64,000 bases of DNA from assembly GCA_900466475.1 (NCBI GenBank), contig UBMI01000009.1, positions 302,480 through 366,479 of the forward strand, given 5' to 3'. The notes beneath the pieces are model-generated. The model saw nothing but the letters and a program-made list of their open reading frames with translations. It ran no database searches and had not been told where the DNA came from. Every line of letters begins with the position of its first letter. Position 1 is the first letter of the stretch. Both the position numbers and the translations under genes were made by a program. Origin of the DNA: Hyphomicrobiales bacterium. GTDB lineage: Bacteria; Pseudomonadota; Alphaproteobacteria; Rhizobiales; Rhizobiaceae. Of the stretch, positions 9,926-19,405 are shown piece after piece.

Positions 9926-10711
9926 ATGCGCGACCTGCTGAACGACCTTTCCGAAGACCTGAGCCATCCCGATCCGATCCGCCGCGCGCAGATCCAGATG
10001 AAGAAGCCGCTGCCGAAGCGTTTCTATCAGGCTGTTTCAGTCGAACCGAATGAGGACGGTTTCGCCATCATGCTCGACGGCAAGGCCGTACGCACGCCGG
10101 CCCGCCAGATCCTGGCCGTGCCGAGCGAAGCGCTGGCAAAGCTCGTGGCCGCCGAATGGGACGCACAGCGCGAGGTCATCGATCCCTCGCTGATGCCGGC
10201 AACGCGCCTTGTCAACACGGCGATCGACGGTGTCGCGACAGACACACAGGCCGTCTTCGAGGATATTCTGCGCTTTTCGTCAAGCGATCTGCTCTGCTAT
10301 CGCGCCGATGGTCCCGAAAAGCTGGTCGAACGACAGATGGAACGCTGGGATCCGGTGCTCGACTGGGCAGCCGCCGATCTCGGCGCACGCTTCGTCCTTG
10401 TCGAAGGCGTGATGCATCATGAGCAGCCGCGCGAGGCGATCGCCGCCTTCGGCTTGGCACTGCGCCGGCATGACAGTGCCCTCGAGCTCGCAGCTCTCCA
10501 CACGATGACGACGATCACCGGTTCGGCGCTGCTGGCGCTTGCCATTGCCGAGACCGCGATCACGCCGGACGAAGCCTGGTCGCTCGCCCATCTCGATGAG
10601 GACTGGACCATCGAACATTGGGGAAGCGACGAAGAAGCCGAGCAGCGCCGGGCCAAGCGTTTTGAGGATTTCAAAGCGGCAACGGATGTTTTTTTCGCGC
10701 TAAGAGCCTGA
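9926..10711 (+). CDS. ATP12-family F1-ATPase assembly chaperone
   Basis: 261 residues. The sequence contains the ATP12 pattern: RFYQAVSV near the start, LDGKAVRTPAR, VAAEWDAQ, DPSLMPATRL, and SSSDLLCYRA. In mitochondria ATP12 binds the F1 alpha subunit during assembly; alphaproteobacteria have the homologue, presumably for the same step. GAGGTGAGCCC precedes the ATG. It is the third gene of the rluC/HAD run. Confidence 0.9.
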   Translation: MRDLLNDLSEDLSHPDPIRRAQIQMKKPLPKRFYQAVSVEPNEDGFAIMLDGKAVRTPARQILAVPSEALAKLVAAEWDAQREVIDPSLMPATRLVNTAIDGVATDTQAVFEDILRFSSSDLLCYRADGPEKLVERQMERWDPVLDWAAADLGARFVLVEGVMHHEQPREAIAAFGLALRRHDSALELAALHTMTTITGSALLALAIAETAITPDEAWSLAHLDEDWTIEHWGSDEEAEQRRAKRFEDFKAATDVFFALRA

Positions 10712-10779
10712 ATCATATTGCTTTGATGGGCTTTATGACCAAATCTGCGACTCCGGACGGGGATTTGCGGGAATTTGGA

Positions 10780-11232
10780 ATGGCGTGGCTGAGGTCGAGA
10801 ATTTGCCTGATGGCGCTTGTTTGCGTGGCGCTGACGGCCTGTGCCAGCCTTATGCCGAAGAAGCAGGAAAAGCCCGTCTATGACGTGCGCAGTGCCGTGG
10901 TGCTGTCCAGCACGACAATGTCGGCAGAGCTGCTCTCCGGCATCAGCGATCGCGTCAACGCGGCCATCCGTGCAACGGTGCGCACGACCGAACTGCCGCG
11001 CGTGGTGCTGACGATTCGCATCGTTTCTGTCACAAAGGGTCTCGGCTTCCAGAAGGACCGCAACGTCGCCAAGGTCAGTATCGATGCCGCTTCCGTGGAG
11101 GACGGATCCGTCATTGCAGTTACATCCTTTGAGGTCACCAGCCTGACCGCAGATCCTGATCTGGCGGACCAAATTCTTGCGGAAGATATCGCGGCACGCG
11201 TGCGCTCCGCCTTCGCACTCAGCGGGCGATAG
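10780..11232 (+). CDS. Putative lipoprotein of unknown function
   Basis: 150 residues from the ATG at 10780. The N-terminus is a lipoprotein signal: MAWLRSRIC, a hydrophobic stretch, then lipobox LTAC with Cys22 as lipidation site. The mature part (about 125 residues) has no domain I recognise; it is an alternating hydrophobic/polar sequence typical of small beta-rich periplasmic lipoproteins. The frame is open further upstream to 10723, but those residues would spoil the signal peptide. It lies just before the repeat in front of pccB. Confidence 0.7.
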   Translation: MAWLRSRICLMALVCVALTACASLMPKKQEKPVYDVRSAVVLSSTTMSAELLSGISDRVNAAIRATVRTTELPRVVLTIRIVSVTKGLGFQKDRNVAKVSIDAASVEDGSVIAVTSFEVTSLTADPDLADQILAEDIAARVRSAFALSGR

Positions 11233-11283
11233 ATCATTTCCGTTTCTCGTCGAATCCGGAAAGATCTATCTCTTTGTTTTAAC

Positions 11284-11327
11284 GCAATTCCGCATGCAAA
11301 ACCGCTGCGCAGTTTTGCTGGAATTGC
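11284..11327. repeat. Rhizobial palindromic repeat (complete copy)
   Basis: Outer arms GCAATTCC/GGAATTGC enclose inner arms GCAAAAC/GTTTTGC around CGCTGCGCA. This nested form is the most complete copy in the window; related, more degenerate copies are at 31822-31920, 32410-32457 and 37561-37599. It lies 43 bp upstream of pccB and will form a hairpin in any read-through transcript. Confidence 0.7.
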
Positions 11328-11369
11328 CCGAGCTGTAAAATCGGCCGTTGCAAGCGGCGAGGGGAAATC

Positions 11370-12902
<1,533 letters not shown>

Positions 12903-13030
12903 TCGAATAAAATAGCCTATTCAAGTGTTTATCCACAGTCAAAGTTGTGAACGCCTGTCAGCAAATTGTGTCTTCAGTCGTCGATAGAGACACGATAACG
13001 CTCGGCAGTACACCCTTAAGGAGAGTCTTT
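12903..13030. other. pccB-doxX intergenic region
   Basis: Holds a perfect consensus DnaA-box 9-mer TTATCCACA (12929-12937), an inverted repeat GTGTC...GACAC around 12966-12994, and the AAGGAG ribosome site of doxX. The DnaA box is single and may be chance. Confidence 0.35.
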
Positions 13031-13426
13031 ATGTCAACTTTCGAGCGTCTATCTGCCTACCGCCCCTATGGTCTGGCCGCTCTCAGAATCATGACCGCGC
13101 TTCTGTTCATCGAGCACGGTACGATGAAGCTTTTCGGCTTCCCGGCCGCCCAAGGCGACGGTCCGCTGTCCACCTTATTCCTGATTGCGGCATTGCTGGA
13201 AACCTTTGGCGGTATCCTCATTCTCATCGGCTTCGCAACACGACCGGTGGCCTTCCTGCTGTCGGGCGAAATGGCGATCGCCTATTTCATGGCGCATATG
13301 CCGCACAGCTTCTTCCCGGCTCTCAACCAGGGCGACGGCGCAGTGCTGTTCTGCTTCATCTTCCTCTACCTGTTCTTTGCCGGCGCCGGTGCATGGTCCG
13401 TCGATAACCGAAACGCATCAGCGTGA
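13031..13426 (+). CDS. DoxX-family membrane protein
   Basis: 131 residues with four hydrophobic segments. The DoxX pattern is clear: ALRIMTALLFIEHGTMKLFGFP, then LLETFGGILILIGFATRPVAF. Family members are small inner-membrane proteins linked to redox and oxidative-stress functions; no specific reaction is known here. AAGGAG at 13018 fixes the start at 13031 rather than at an upstream ATG at 12947. It stands alone and ends just before a strong hairpin. Confidence 0.88.
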   Translation: MSTFERLSAYRPYGLAALRIMTALLFIEHGTMKLFGFPAAQGDGPLSTLFLIAALLETFGGILILIGFATRPVAFLLSGEMAIAYFMAHMPHSFFPALNQGDGAVLFCFIFLYLFFAGAGAWSVDNRNASA

Positions 13427-13447
13427 CGTCTTAGTCCTCGGCCTGGA

Positions 13448-13476
13448 TGTGGAAGCGCCTAGCAGGCGCTTCCACA
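13448..13476. terminator. Perfect 13-bp hairpin between convergent genes
   Basis: TGTGGAAGCGCCT/AGGCGCTTCCACA with a 3-nt loop, between doxX and the gene ending at 13490. There is no T-run, but its position between convergent stops makes it a likely shared terminator or transcript-end stabiliser. Confidence 0.6.
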
Positions 13477-13489
13477 TTCGGACGTCTGT

Positions 13490-13846
13490 CTAGATATTGC
13501 CAGGAGGCGCAAAAAAGCAGTTCACGTCGTTTTCCGTCGGGTGAAGACAGATATGATAACGACCGTCTCCAGACGGAATCTCATCCCCGTACGGAATGAA
13601 AAAGAGATGCGGTCTGGTGGCAAGCGGATGATCTCCGGCACGCAGAAAGACGGAAAAACCGCGATGCCCTGGCCTGACATCCAGCGTTGGAATGGCATCA
13701 CAATCCCGGTGTAGTTGATCAGACTTGCAACAGGCCGGAGGGTAGGTCCAGCCGCTCTCTGCCTCATGAGCGTCGGTTCTATCCGACATGCTGGCCAGGA
13801 TTGCCGCTGTTGCGGCCAGAAATACTGTCGAAGTCCCTGTTGTCAT
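13490..13846 (-). CDS. Small secreted protein of unknown function
   Basis: 118 residues. An N-terminal signal peptide ends near residue 26 (TDAHEAES). The mature part is Cys-rich for a bacterial protein (PPACCKSDQLHRDCDAIP, HICLHPTENDVNCFF), so it probably has disulfides in the periplasm. I recognise no named domain. AAGGAGGT precedes the ATG. It shares the 13448 hairpin with doxX at its 3' end. Confidence 0.75.
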   Translation of the reverse strand: MTTGTSTVFLAATAAILASMSDRTDAHEAESGWTYPPACCKSDQLHRDCDAIPTLDVRPGHRGFSVFLRAGDHPLATRPHLFFIPYGDEIPSGDGRYHICLHPTENDVNCFFAPPGNI

Positions 13847-14185
13847 TGCATACCTCCTTGGAGGCTGCCCGTCGAAAAACGCCGAGAGCGTGCTCGCTGA
13901 TGGTCAAGAATACGACATCTTGTTGATGCATCGATCAATCGTTTCCCATCCGGACGCGAAACTTCCGGCAACTGCGGATAAGGCCGCAAAGGAAACGAAT
14001 TACAGCTTAAATGCGGGGAGAGCGCCTTCGCCACCAAGCTGGAAGGCATCGTACTCCCCTGAGAAGATCGGGTAAAATCAAACCCTCGGCCGCCAGGCTT
14101 GAGGGTTAAGGAATTTCGGGTTGAGGGCATTGGTTTGGGCCACGGGTTTTCTTCCCGCGGCCCTGTTTATTTCTGATGATTGCCT
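13847..14185. other. Intergenic region between secreted protein gene and guanidinium exporter gene
   Basis: No convincing ORF. It contains two hairpins: AACCCTC/GAGGGTT (about 14081-14107) and GGGCC-A-CGGG/CCCG-C-GGCCC (about 14136-14163). On the plus strand the second is followed by a T-rich tract; on the minus strand it could mark the 3' end of the exporter transcript. The promoter of the 13846 gene should lie at the left end. Confidence 0.35.
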
Positions 14186-14500
14186 TCAGGCCGTCAACTT
14201 GAGACCGGCGATGCCTGCAACAATAAGGGCAATACAGATCAGGCGCGAGGCGCTTGCCGCATCGCCCAGAAGCCATACACCGAGCAGGACTGTGCCGACC
14301 GTGCCGATACCGGTCCAGATCGCGTAGGCCGTGCCGATCGGCAGGGTTTTAACGGCAAGACCAAGCAGAACGACGCTGATGACCATCGAAATCACCGTGA
14401 GGATGGTCGGCATAGGACGAGTGAAGCCATCGGTATATTTCAGACCGATTGCCCAACCACATTCAAAAAGGCCAGCGAGAAAAAGCAGGAACCAGGCCAT
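14186..14500 (-). CDS. sugE: Guanidinium exporter (SMR family, SugE/Gdx)
   Basis: 104 residues with four transmembrane segments. MAWFLLFLAGLFECGWAIGL and KYTDGFTRP match the SugE branch of small multidrug resistance proteins, with Glu13 as the proton/guanidinium-coupling residue. The family exports guanidinium (Gdx). Start at 14500: GGAG sits 6 bases upstream of the second of two adjacent ATGs, and this gives the family length. A guanidine-II riboswitch precedes it, which supports guanidinium as the true substrate. Confidence 0.93.
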   Translation of the reverse strand: MAWFLLFLAGLFECGWAIGLKYTDGFTRPMPTILTVISMVISVVLLGLAVKTLPIGTAYAIWTGIGTVGTVLLGVWLLGDAASASRLICIALIVAGIAGLKLTA

Positions 14501-14519
14501 CATACTCTCCATATCAAGA

Positions 14520-14583
14520 GCGAGGCCGTCCCCGCGACTTTTGCGACCCGGGCAGACCCGAGCGCCGCAGTCGTCTGCGTCGC
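14520..14583 (-). ncRNA. Guanidine-II riboswitch (mini-ykkC)
   Basis: On the minus strand two stem-loops with ACGR tetraloops occur in tandem. P1 (14562-14583) is GCG-A-CGCAG/ACGA/CTGCG-G-CGC, 8 pairs plus one mismatch. P2 (14520-14535) is GCGGGG/ACGG/CCTCGC. The ACGA and ACGG loops fit the class rule ACGR. P2 ends 9 bases before the GGAG of sugE, the usual arrangement for translational control. Confidence 0.88.
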
Positions 14584-14588
14584 ACTTC

Positions 14589-14617
14589 ATATGGACGAGG
14601 GAACGGCTGACTTCAAG
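14589..14617 (-). promoter_or_regulatory. Promoter of the riboswitch-sugE transcript
   Basis: -35 CTTGAA (14612-14617) and -10 CCATAT (14589-14594), spacer 17 bp, close to the rhizobial consensus CTTGAC-N17-CTATAT. The predicted start site falls right at the 5' foot of riboswitch stem P1. Confidence 0.6.
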
Positions 14618-14671
14618 CTAGGAATTGGCATAGCTGCCATGCCACCCGATTCCAGCGCCCGGAGAATGAAG

Positions 14672-15115
14672 TCAGGCGTTCTTGGCGCGGCGGCAAAGAC
14701 GATCGAACGTTTCGAGAAAACGCGACCGGTCCTTGGGGCTGAAGACGGCGTTGTAGCCCTTGCTCTCACCGGTTTCGCGCAGATGCGCGCCGAGGTCGCG
14801 CATGGCGCTTGCCATGCCGATATTCGTTTCGTCGAAGACACGGCCCGTCGGACCGGTCACGAAGGAGCCCTTGGCGACACAACGGACCGCAAGCGGCACA
14901 TCGGCGGTGACGACGACATCTGTCGGGCCGGCATTGTCGGCAATCCAGTTGTCGGCAGCATCGAAGGCGTTGGAGACGATGACGTTGCGCACCATCGGGT
15001 CGCGGGATGGGCGCAGGCCCGAATTGGCGACGAAGGTCACTTCCATTCCGAGGCGTTCGGCCACTTTCAGGATTTCGGGTTTGACGGGGCAGGCGTCGGC
15101 ATCGACATAGATCAT
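14672..15115 (-). CDS. YaiI/YqxD family protein (DUF188)
   Basis: 147 residues beginning MIYVDADACPVKPEI, the acidic N-terminal motif of DUF188, a PIN-like nuclease-fold family whose role is not established. ATADVPLA-type residues (VVTADVPLAVRCVAKG) and the C-terminal DRSRFLETFDRL are also typical. The ATG at 15115 is chosen because GAGG lies 8 bases upstream; an in-frame ATG at 15121 is too close to that site. It follows the acetyltransferase gene by 10 bp, so the two form an operon. Confidence 0.88.
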   Translation of the reverse strand: MIYVDADACPVKPEILKVAERLGMEVTFVANSGLRPSRDPMVRNVIVSNAFDAADNWIADNAGPTDVVVTADVPLAVRCVAKGSFVTGPTGRVFDETNIGMASAMRDLGAHLRETGESKGYNAVFSPKDRSRFLETFDRLCRRAKNA

Positions 15116-15125
15116 GGCCATATCC

Positions 15126-15599
15126 TCAAGCGGGCTCGGTGGCCAGCGGACGGACCATATCGATATGGGGAATGCCGTCTTCGAGATATTCCTCCGAGGT
15201 TTTCACGAAACCGAAGGATTCATAGAAGCGGCTCAAATGCGCCTGCGCGGAGAGGGCAATCGGATTTGCCGGATAAAGCCTTTCGCAGGCCGCGATCGAT
15301 TCGCTCATCAGCGCATCGCCAAGTCGCTTGCCGCGATGAGCCGGAGAGACGACGACGCGGCCGACCTTTGCCGGATCTTGCGCACCGTAGGGCTTCAAGA
15401 GCCGTGTCGAGCCGAGCAGCTCGCCGCCCTCTATGAGCCGCAGATGCAAGGCATCGATATCCTTGCCGTCCAGTTCCGGATAGGGGCAGTTCTGCTCGAC
15501 GACGAAGACATCCACACGCATCCGCAGGAGGTCGTAGAGCTCTCGCGCGGAGAGCTCGTCGAGACCCTTGAGATCGACTGTGTAGCTAGGCGCAGTCAT
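15126..15599 (-). CDS. GNAT N-acetyltransferase, ElaA-like
   Basis: 157 residues from the ATG at 15599 (MTAPSYTV). ElaA-type features: LYDLLRMRVDVFVVEQNCPYPELDGKD near residues 25-50, and acetyl-CoA motif A as VGRVVVSPAHRGKRLGDAL. Acceptor substrate unknown. The frame is open upstream to a GTG at 15638, but the family usually starts near the chosen ATG. No strong ribosome site is visible. First gene of a pair with the DUF188 gene. Confidence 0.82.
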   Translation of the reverse strand: MTAPSYTVDLKGLDELSARELYDLLRMRVDVFVVEQNCPYPELDGKDIDALHLRLIEGGELLGSTRLLKPYGAQDPAKVGRVVVSPAHRGKRLGDALMSESIAACERLYPANPIALSAQAHLSRFYESFGFVKTSEEYLEDGIPHIDMVRPLATEPA

Positions 15600-15700
15600 C
15601 GATACAAAACCCCAGTAGAGATAGGTATAATGGAACACATGAGCGCAGAGCCCTCATAGATATTTCGCAAGGATGGCGCGGCGGCTCTCGACAAGATAAA

Positions 15701-16072
15701 TCAATGAATGCCGCTATGTGGTAGAGGTGGATTTTCCTCTACATCGTCGTCGCCACGCTTATATTGGTGAAAATCCAAGTCGTAAGCAAATGGCTTGTCT
15801 TGCGGAGGTTGCTGCGGATCAGTCGAGTAAAGATAAATGCGGCCGGTGGCATTGAAACCGACGTGTCTTCCTATGCTGACGACCATATCCGTGGCTTCGT
15901 CGCCGTCGGTAGCCCACGCTTTGATAGTAAAGAAGGCGGCCATGCCGAAGGTGGTCTCGAAATCCGGATTGGCCTCGGCGATTTCCCCGTCGGCGATAAC
16001 CGTGAAATGGCGGAAAGCCGTTTTCAGCTTTCCGTATCTCAATTTCAATTTCCAGTTCTTCAGCAGATCCAT
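15701..16072 (-). CDS. Conserved protein of unknown function downstream of formaldehyde dehydrogenase
   Basis: 123 residues, no signal peptide or membrane segment. The N-terminus MDLLKNWKLKLRYGKLKTAF is basic; the middle FGMAAFFTIKAWATDGDEATDMV and GFNATGRIYLYS look like a compact alpha/beta domain; the C-terminus is acidic and Pro-rich. I recognise no family. The start codon is 6 bp after the frmA stop, so it is co-transcribed and may act with it. Codon use resembles neighbours. Confidence 0.75.
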   Translation of the reverse strand: MDLLKNWKLKLRYGKLKTAFRHFTVIADGEIAEANPDFETTFGMAAFFTIKAWATDGDEATDMVVSIGRHVGFNATGRIYLYSTDPQQPPQDKPFAYDLDFHQYKRGDDDVEENPPLPHSGIH

Positions 16073-16078
16073 GGACGA

Positions 16079-17206
16079 TTAGTAAACCACGACGCCACGG
16101 ATGCTTTCACCCTTGTGCATGAGATCGAAGCCCTTGTTGATGTCTTCGAGCGGCATGGTGTGGGTGATCATCGGGTCGATCTGGATCTTGCCTTCCATGT
16201 ACCAGTCGACGATCTTCGGCACGTCTGTGCGGCCACGGGCGCCGCCGAAGGCCGTGCCCATCCAGTTGCGGCCGGTGACGAGCTGGAAGGGACGCGTGGA
16301 GATTTCCTGGCCGGCGCCGGCGACGCCGATGATGACGGACTTGCCCCAGCCGCGGTGGCTGGATTCCAGTGCCTGGCGCATGACCTTGGTGTTGCCGGTG
16401 CAATCGAAGGTGTAATCGGCGCCGCCGATCAGGTCGCCATGGCGCTTCGTCATGTTGACGAGATGGGGCACGATGTCATCGCCGACCTCCTTCGGGTTGA
16501 CGAAATGCGTCATGCCGAACTTCTCGCCCCATGCCTTGCGGTCGGGATTGATATCGACGCCGATGATCATGTCGGCACCGGCAAGACGCAGGCCCTGAAG
16601 AACATTGAGGCCGATACCGCCGAGACCGAAGACGATGGCCGTCGAGCCGATCTCGACCTTGGCCGTGTTGATGACGGCGCCGATGCCCGTCGTCACACCA
16701 CAGCCGATATAGCAGACCTTGTCGAAGGGAGCGTCGGGATTGATCTTCGCCAGCGCGATCTCCGGCAGAACAGTGAAGTTCGCGAAGGTCGAGCAGCCCA
16801 TATAGTGGTGGATCTTGTCCTTGCCGATCGAGAAGCGCGAGGTGCCGTCGGGCATGACGCCCTGGCCCTGGGTCGCGCGGATTGAGGTGCAGAGATTGGT
16901 CTTGCGAGAGGTGCAGGAATAGCACTCACGGCATTCCGGCGTGTAGAGCGGGATAACGTGATCGCCCTTCTTGAGCGATGTGACGCCGGGGCCGACATCG
17001 ACGACGATGCCCGCGCCTTCATGGCCAAGGATCGCCGGGAAGAGACCTTCCGGATCGGCGCCCGATAGCGTGAAATCATCGGTGTGGCAGATGCCAGTCG
17101 CCTTGACCTCGATCAGCACTTCGCCGGCCTTCGGGCCTTCGAGCTGAACGGTCATGACCTCAAGGGGTTTTCCTGCCTGAACGGCAACGGCGGCGCGAAC
17201 ATCCAT
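16079..17206 (-). CDS. frmA: S-(hydroxymethyl)glutathione dehydrogenase / class III alcohol dehydrogenase
   Basis: 375 residues. It oxidises S-hydroxymethylglutathione (the formaldehyde-glutathione adduct) with NAD, the first enzymatic step of glutathione-linked formaldehyde removal. Catalytic-zinc ligands lie in [10 protein letters not shown] (near residue 45), GHEGAGIV and YIGCGVTTG; the four structural-zinc cysteines are in [15 protein letters not shown]; the NAD fold has GLGGIG. ATG at 17206 follows GAGGAG. Gene name could equally be adhC or flhA in rhizobia. A small unknown gene follows 6 bp later. Confidence 0.95.
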   Translation of the reverse strand: MDVRAAVAVQAGKPLEVMTVQLEGPKAGEVLIEVKATGICHTDDFTLSGADPEGLFPAILGHEGAGIVVDVGPGVTSLKKGDHVIPLYTPECRECYSCTSRKTNLCTSIRATQGQGVMPDGTSRFSIGKDKIHHYMGCSTFANFTVLPEIALAKINPDAPFDKVCYIGCGVTTGIGAVINTAKVEIGSTAIVFGLGGIGLNVLQGLRLAGADMIIGVDINPDRKAWGEKFGMTHFVNPKEVGDDIVPHLVNMTKRHGDLIGGADYTFDCTGNTKVMRQALESSHRGWGKSVIIGVAGAGQEISTRPFQLVTGRNWMGTAFGGARGRTDVPKIVDWYMEGKIQIDPMITHTMPLEDINKGFDLMHKGESIRGVVVY

Positions 17207-17311
17207 CTTCGATCTCCTCGTGATTTGCGTGGCGGACTCTTGCACGCTCCGCAAGGGTGGCTCAAGCACAAAAAAGGCTTAGAGGGCCATCCGGAAATCG
17301 TGGTCGATGCT

Positions 17312-19321
17312 TCAGGCGAATTCCATGATGACGGCATCGACAGCGAGGCTCTCGCCGGGCGCGGCCTTGATCTTGCCGACGACGAGATCGCGCTCGGCGC
17401 GCAGCACGTTTTCCATCTTCATGGCTTCGACGACGGCAAGCGTCTCTCCAGCCTTGACCTCCTGGCCCTCGGCGACGGCAATCGAGACGACGAGGCCGGG
17501 CATGGGGCAGAGCAGGAGCTTGGACGTATCCGGCGGCAGCTTGACCGGCATCAGGCGGTCGAGCTCGGCATGGCGAGGGGTGAAGACGCGCGCCTTGACC
17601 GATAGACCCTGCCAGTCGATGCGCAGGCCATTGAGGATCGGTCGGATCTGCGCGGTTACCGGGCGGCTGGCAATCCTGCCATGCCAGACCGGGTCGCCCG
17701 GTCGCCAATCGGTGACAACGGTTTCGGTGCGGCCGGCAACCTCCATTTCCATCTCGAAGGGGATGGTGACGAGGCCATCAACGAGTTTCACCGGCACGTA
17801 ATTTCCGCCGAGCTTAACGACCCATTCTTCGCGCAACGGGCCGCTTGCCTGCCGCAGACGATCGGCAAAACCTTCGCGGCGCCCGGCCTCGATCAGGGAA
17901 ACGGAAAGCGCGATGGCGGCAAGGGCTGCCTCTTCCACCGCATCTGGCGCCATCGGCGCAAATCCCTCGGGATATTCCTCGGCAATGAAGCCGGTGGAGA
18001 GGCGACCTTCGCGCCAGCGCGGATGTTTCATGAGGGCTGCGAGGAAGGGAACATTGTGCTCGATGCCGTCAACCACGAAAGCATCCAGCGCCTGTCCCAT
18101 GGCTTCCACCGCCTGCAGGCGGCTCGGCGCCCAGGTGCAGAGCTTGGCGATCATCGGGTCGTAGTACATGGAGATTTCAGCGCCTTCGAAAACGCCGGTA
18201 TCGTTGCGTATAATGACGTCGCCGGTGCGGCCTTCCGCCGGCGGGCGGTAGCGCGTCAGGCGGCCGATCGAGGGCAGGAAGTTGCGGTAGGGATCTTCGG
18301 CATAGAGGCGGCTTTCCACCGCCCAGCCGTTGAGCTTGATATCCTTCTGCGCGAAGGGCAGCTTTTCCCCGGCAGCAACGCGGATCATCTGCTCGACGAG
18401 ATCGATGCCGGTCACCAGCTCCGTCACAGGATGCTCGACCTGCAGACGGGTATTCATTTCGAGGAAATAGAAATTGCGGTCGCGGTCGACGATGAACTCC
18501 ACCGTGCCGGCGCTCTGGTAATCGACGGCCTTGGCCAGCGCCACAGACTGCTCGCCCATGGCAGCGCGGGTCTTCTCGTCGAGGAAAGGCGAGGGCGCTT
18601 CTTCGGCGACCTTCTGGTTCCGGCGCTGGATGGAACATTCGCGCTCGCCGAGATAGACGACGTTGCCATGCGCATCCGCCAGAACCTGGATTTCGATATG
18701 GCGCGGATCGACGACGTATTTTTCGATGAAGACGCGATCATCGCCGAAGGAACTCTTGGCTTCCGAACGGGCGCGGTCGAAACCATCTCGCACTTCTGCC
18801 TGGTTCCAGGCAATGCGCATGCCCTTGCCGCCGCCGCCAGCCGACGCCTTGATCATCACGGGATAGCCGATCTCGCCGGCGATCTTTTCGGCATGCGCCG
18901 CATCCTCGATCACGCCGAGATAGCCCGGCACCGTGGAGACTTTTGCCGCATTCGCGAATTTCTTCGATTCGATCTTGTCGCCCATCGCCATGATGGCCTT
19001 GGGCTTCGGACCGATGAAGACGATGCCCTGCTTTTCCAAGGCCTCGCAGAATGAGGCGCGCTCGGACAGGAAGCCGTAGCCGGGATGCACGGCTTCGGCA
19101 CCGGTTTCCTTGCAGGCGGCGATGATCTTGTCGGCGACGAGATAGCTTTCGGCTGCCGGGGCAGGGCCGATATGAACAGCCTCATCGGCCATTTCGACAT
19201 GCAGGGCATCCCGATCCGCATCCGAATAGACCGCAACGGTGGCAATGCCCATGCGGCGAGCGGTTTTGATCACGCGGCAGGCAATCTCGCCGCGATTCGC
19301 GATCAGGATCTTCTTGAACAT
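17312..19321 (-). CDS. pccA: Propionyl-CoA carboxylase alpha chain (biotin carboxylase + carrier)
   Basis: 669 residues. The biotin carboxylase half starts KKILIANRGEIACRVI; the ATP-grasp glycine loop KASAGGGGKGMRIA is near residue 160; EMNTRLQVEHPVTE marks the catalytic region. The C-terminal biotinyl domain carries AMKM with biotinyl Lys635. It partners PccB (11370-12902). GGAGACTCG precedes the ATG. An inverted repeat at 19341-19378 lies immediately upstream and may be regulatory. A methylcrotonyl- or acetyl-CoA carboxylase role is less likely given length and the presence of pccB. Confidence 0.93.
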   Translation of the reverse strand: MFKKILIANRGEIACRVIKTARRMGIATVAVYSDADRDALHVEMADEAVHIGPAPAAESYLVADKIIAACKETGAEAVHPGYGFLSERASFCEALEKQGIVFIGPKPKAIMAMGDKIESKKFANAAKVSTVPGYLGVIEDAAHAEKIAGEIGYPVMIKASAGGGGKGMRIAWNQAEVRDGFDRARSEAKSSFGDDRVFIEKYVVDPRHIEIQVLADAHGNVVYLGERECSIQRRNQKVAEEAPSPFLDEKTRAAMGEQSVALAKAVDYQSAGTVEFIVDRDRNFYFLEMNTRLQVEHPVTELVTGIDLVEQMIRVAAGEKLPFAQKDIKLNGWAVESRLYAEDPYRNFLPSIGRLTRYRPPAEGRTGDVIIRNDTGVFEGAEISMYYDPMIAKLCTWAPSRLQAVEAMGQALDAFVVDGIEHNVPFLAALMKHPRWREGRLSTGFIAEEYPEGFAPMAPDAVEEAALAAIALSVSLIEAGRREGFADRLRQASGPLREEWVVKLGGNYVPVKLVDGLVTIPFEMEMEVAGRTETVVTDWRPGDPVWHGRIASRPVTAQIRPILNGLRIDWQGLSVKARVFTPRHAELDRLMPVKLPPDTSKLLLCPMPGLVVSIAVAEGQEVKAGETLAVVEAMKMENVLRAERDLVVGKIKAAPGESLAVDAVIMEFA

Positions 19322-19340
19322 CGAGTCTCCACCCAGGAAA

Positions 19341-19378
19341 TGCGCTCCGGAGTTTTACGCATAAAAAGCCGGAACGCA
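19341..19378. repeat. Inverted repeat in the pccA upstream region
   Basis: TGCGCTCCGG and CCGGAACGCA (one G-T pair) surround TTTTACGCATAAAA. It lies between the stop codon at 19406 and the pccA start, so it could be a terminator (T-rich loop) for the upstream gene or an operator for pccA. Confidence 0.4.
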
Positions 19379-19405
19379 CAATCGGGCTGAGAAATCACCG
19401 GCAGA

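Noticed and set aside
12929..12937. Perfect DnaA box TTATCCACA as a replication signal
   Set aside because: Single copy, no AT-rich unwinding element, no dnaA/repABC/hemE nearby; about 0.5 such sites are expected by chance in 64 kb.
13788..14075. A 95-codon plus-strand open frame
   Set aside because: Overlaps the signal-peptide end of a well-supported minus-strand gene, has no ribosome site, and shows no coding-like codon use.
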